The position numbers and the translations under genes were made by a program. A stretch of DNA of 64,000 nucleotides from JAJDOD01 sp039024895 (GTDB lineage: Bacteria > Pseudomonadota > Alphaproteobacteria > Rhodobacterales > Rhodobacteraceae), in assembly GCA_039024895.1 (NCBI GenBank), contig JBCCPJ010000002.1:186001-250000 (forward strand). Reading direction: 5' to 3'. This document shows positions 62,713 through 64,000 of the stretch, one piece after another. Numbering within the stretch: the first letter of the stretch is position 1; every line of letters begins with the position of its first letter. Under the pieces are notes generated by a model that saw only the letters and a program-made list of their open reading frames with translations, searched no databases and was not told the DNA's origin.

Positions 62713-63255
62713 ATGACACGGGTCATTCTTTTCAACAAACCCATGGGCGTGCTGGCGCAGTTTACGGACACCAAAAGCGCCACAACGCGCCCCACCCTCT
62801 CTGCCTTCGGCCTGCCAAAGGGTGTCTATGCTGCAGGACGGCTAGACCGGGACAGTGAAGGGCTGCTGGTGCTAACGGATAATGGCAAGCTTCAGTCGCG
62901 CATTACCTCCCCAAAGACCGACACGGAGAAATCCTATCTCGCTCAGGTGGAAGGGGCGCCGAGCGACAGCGACCTTGAACCTCTTCGGCGCGGGCTGACA
63001 CTGAAGGACGGACCAACGCGCCCGGCGAAAGTAGAAATCATCGCACCCCCTGACCTTTGGCCGCGTGACCCGCCGGTCCGCACAAGGCAAACTGTTCCGG
63101 ATCAATGGATACGCCTGATCCTCACCGAAGGTCGCAACCGACAGGTGCGCCGCATGTGCGCTGCCATCGGGTTCCCGTGCCTCAGGCTCGTGCGATGGCA
63201 AGTAGGCCGATGGAGCTTGGACGGCTTGGCGCCGGGCGCGTGGCGCGACGCCTGA
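62713..63255 (+). CDS. rluE: 23S rRNA pseudouridine synthase RluE-like
   Basis: A 180-residue RsuA-family enzyme. It starts MTRVILFNKPMGVLAQFTD, the typical RluE opening. The catalytic Asp is Asp45 in AGRLDRDSEGLLVLTDNG. LTEGRNRQVRRMCAAIGFP is the C-terminal family motif. It lacks an S4 domain, as in RluE. Modifies uridine 2457 in 23S rRNA by family knowledge. Confidence 0.9.
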   Translation: MTRVILFNKPMGVLAQFTDTKSATTRPTLSAFGLPKGVYAAGRLDRDSEGLLVLTDNGKLQSRITSPKTDTEKSYLAQVEGAPSDSDLEPLRRGLTLKDGPTRPAKVEIIAPPDLWPRDPPVRTRQTVPDQWIRLILTEGRNRQVRRMCAAIGFPCLRLVRWQVGRWSLDGLAPGAWRDA

Positions 63256-63344
63256 TTGGTCGTAAAGACCTCGACCTTGACGGAACCCGACAAATCACCT
63301 TGCCGCTTGGCAAGGTGTTGCTTTCCAACAATCGACCGTGTGGA

Positions 63345-63851
63345 TTAAGCACAACCGGTCCAGTTGAGCGACGCAACTGCATCCCCGTCAAACTCCGCCT
63401 CAACAGTTTCACCCTCAACCTCAAGGCGCACCGAAGCACCCGCAATCTCGGCATCGGTTACTGTGATCTCGCGCGCGCCAATTGTGTCATCCACATCGAT
63501 GGTGAACGCGACCTTCTTTCCTTTGGACAGACCATCGAGATCGAGGCGAAGACTGGTGTCGCCATCGGAAACAGGAGAGTGGGATGTCACGTGGTCCCGC
63601 CCGGCGACGAGCTCAAACGGCTGGAACACCTCTACCCCGGCCCCCGTCTCCGACACGTCAAAGATCAAAGCACCGGCAGACCCCTCTAGATCGATTATCA
63701 CGCTGACGGGGGTTTCACCGCACAGGTTTGCACCGGCCACGATATCGAACCGATCTTTCGGGGCGCCTTCAACAAAACGCACCAACACGTCAGCAAACGC
63801 CGAGAGCGGAAAGAGAGCGTATCCAAGCACGACAATAAATCGAGATAGCAT
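63345..63851 (-). CDS. Exported protein of unknown function (aggregation-factor-core-like)
   Basis: A 168-residue protein with a signal peptide (MLSRFIVVLGYALFPLSAFA). The mature part has FVEGAPKDRFDIVAG, SVIIDLEGSAGALIFDVSET, EVFQPFELVAG and TIDVDDTIGAREITVTDAEIAGASVRLEV, which recall proteins annotated as aggregation factor core in Rhodobacterales. Two cysteines (NLCGE, WTGCA) could pair. A beta-sandwich domain of unknown role. Confidence 0.75.
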   Translation of the reverse strand: MLSRFIVVLGYALFPLSAFADVLVRFVEGAPKDRFDIVAGANLCGETPVSVIIDLEGSAGALIFDVSETGAGVEVFQPFELVAGRDHVTSHSPVSDGDTSLRLDLDGLSKGKKVAFTIDVDDTIGAREITVTDAEIAGASVRLEVEGETVEAEFDGDAVASLNWTGCA

Positions 63852-63876
63852 AGCAGTGTCCTTATACAATTATATC

Positions 63877-64000
63877 ATGCCACCTCGTCCGAATCTCTTC
63901 GAGATCAAGTCTCGCGGCGGAAAGACTTCAATTCTTGCAGATATTTGCTACATTACGCCCATGGGAACGTCGATTGACACACCGTTCAAACAGTCTGGCC
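63877..64000 (+). CDS. Possible start of a gene running off the right edge
   Basis: An open frame begins MPPRPNLFEIKSRGGKTSIL, then ADICYITPMGTSIDTPFKQ, and runs off the window after about 41 codons. No clear RBS precedes it, and I cannot assign a family. Divergent from the exported protein gene by 25 bases. Confidence 0.35.
   Translation, partial: MPPRPNLFEIKSRGGKTSILADICYITPMGTSIDTPFKQSG

Noticed and set aside
1..64000. CRISPR arrays, rRNA and tRNA genes
   Set aside because: I saw no regularly spaced repeats, and no T-loop or rRNA core sequences when reading both strands of the gaps.

Overview
The window looks like a chromosomal segment of a marine alphaproteobacterium of the Rhodobacterales (Roseobacter group). 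The evidence is the gene content: a near-complete indirect methylamine oxidation set (gmaS, mgsABC, mgdABCD) next to a partial trimethylamine monooxygenase, plus the gene style (moderately high GC, many 1-8 bp start/stop overlaps, XRE-cupin and GlxA-type regulators). This is inferred from sequence recognition; no search was run.

Positions 1-24200 are a methylated-amine and amine-glutamylation region. On the minus strand an alpha/beta hydrolase, a GMC oxidoreductase, a class I glutamine amidotransferase and tmm form one operon. Divergent from it run a ferredoxin reductase, a flavodoxin, a glutamine-synthetase-like ligase and a cytochrome P450, the most unusual cassette here. Then follow an Amt-type transporter with a 54-residue partner, a second GS-like ligase with an SMR transporter, an XRE-cupin regulator, mgsABC-gmaS, and convergently mgdABCD with a divergent GlxA/AraC regulator. 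GmaS and MgsABC make gamma-glutamylmethylamide and N-methylglutamate, and MgdABCD oxidises the latter, returning glutamate and a C1 unit on tetrahydrofolate. A pcaB gene with an internally deleted pcaC relic closes the region.

Positions 24500-41400 are mixed: a coupled TonB-ExbD-ExbD-ExbB operon, an mprF-like relic, an agmatine-deiminase-like gene, DUF3179, AlkD-like and EamA genes, an IS1182-type relic, and a vitamin B12 importer under a cobalamin riboswitch whose operon ends in a pseudoazurin gene. A two-gene ABC transporter follows. Positions 41400-44300 are a decayed mobile island (integrase relic, defective IS3 element, palindromes).

Positions 44300-64000 are mostly ordinary metabolism and stress genes: gamma-glutamyltransferase, GntR/AbrB, kynureninase, katG/oxyR, thiolase, ygfZ, a glycosyltransferase, an MsbA-like exporter with a phosphatase, a serine-glyoxylate-type aminotransferase, an arsR/DUF6428 arsenic-type pair, a HisC-like aminotransferase, a hydroxyisobutyrate-type dehydrogenase and rluE. 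I saw no rRNA, tRNA or CRISPR array.
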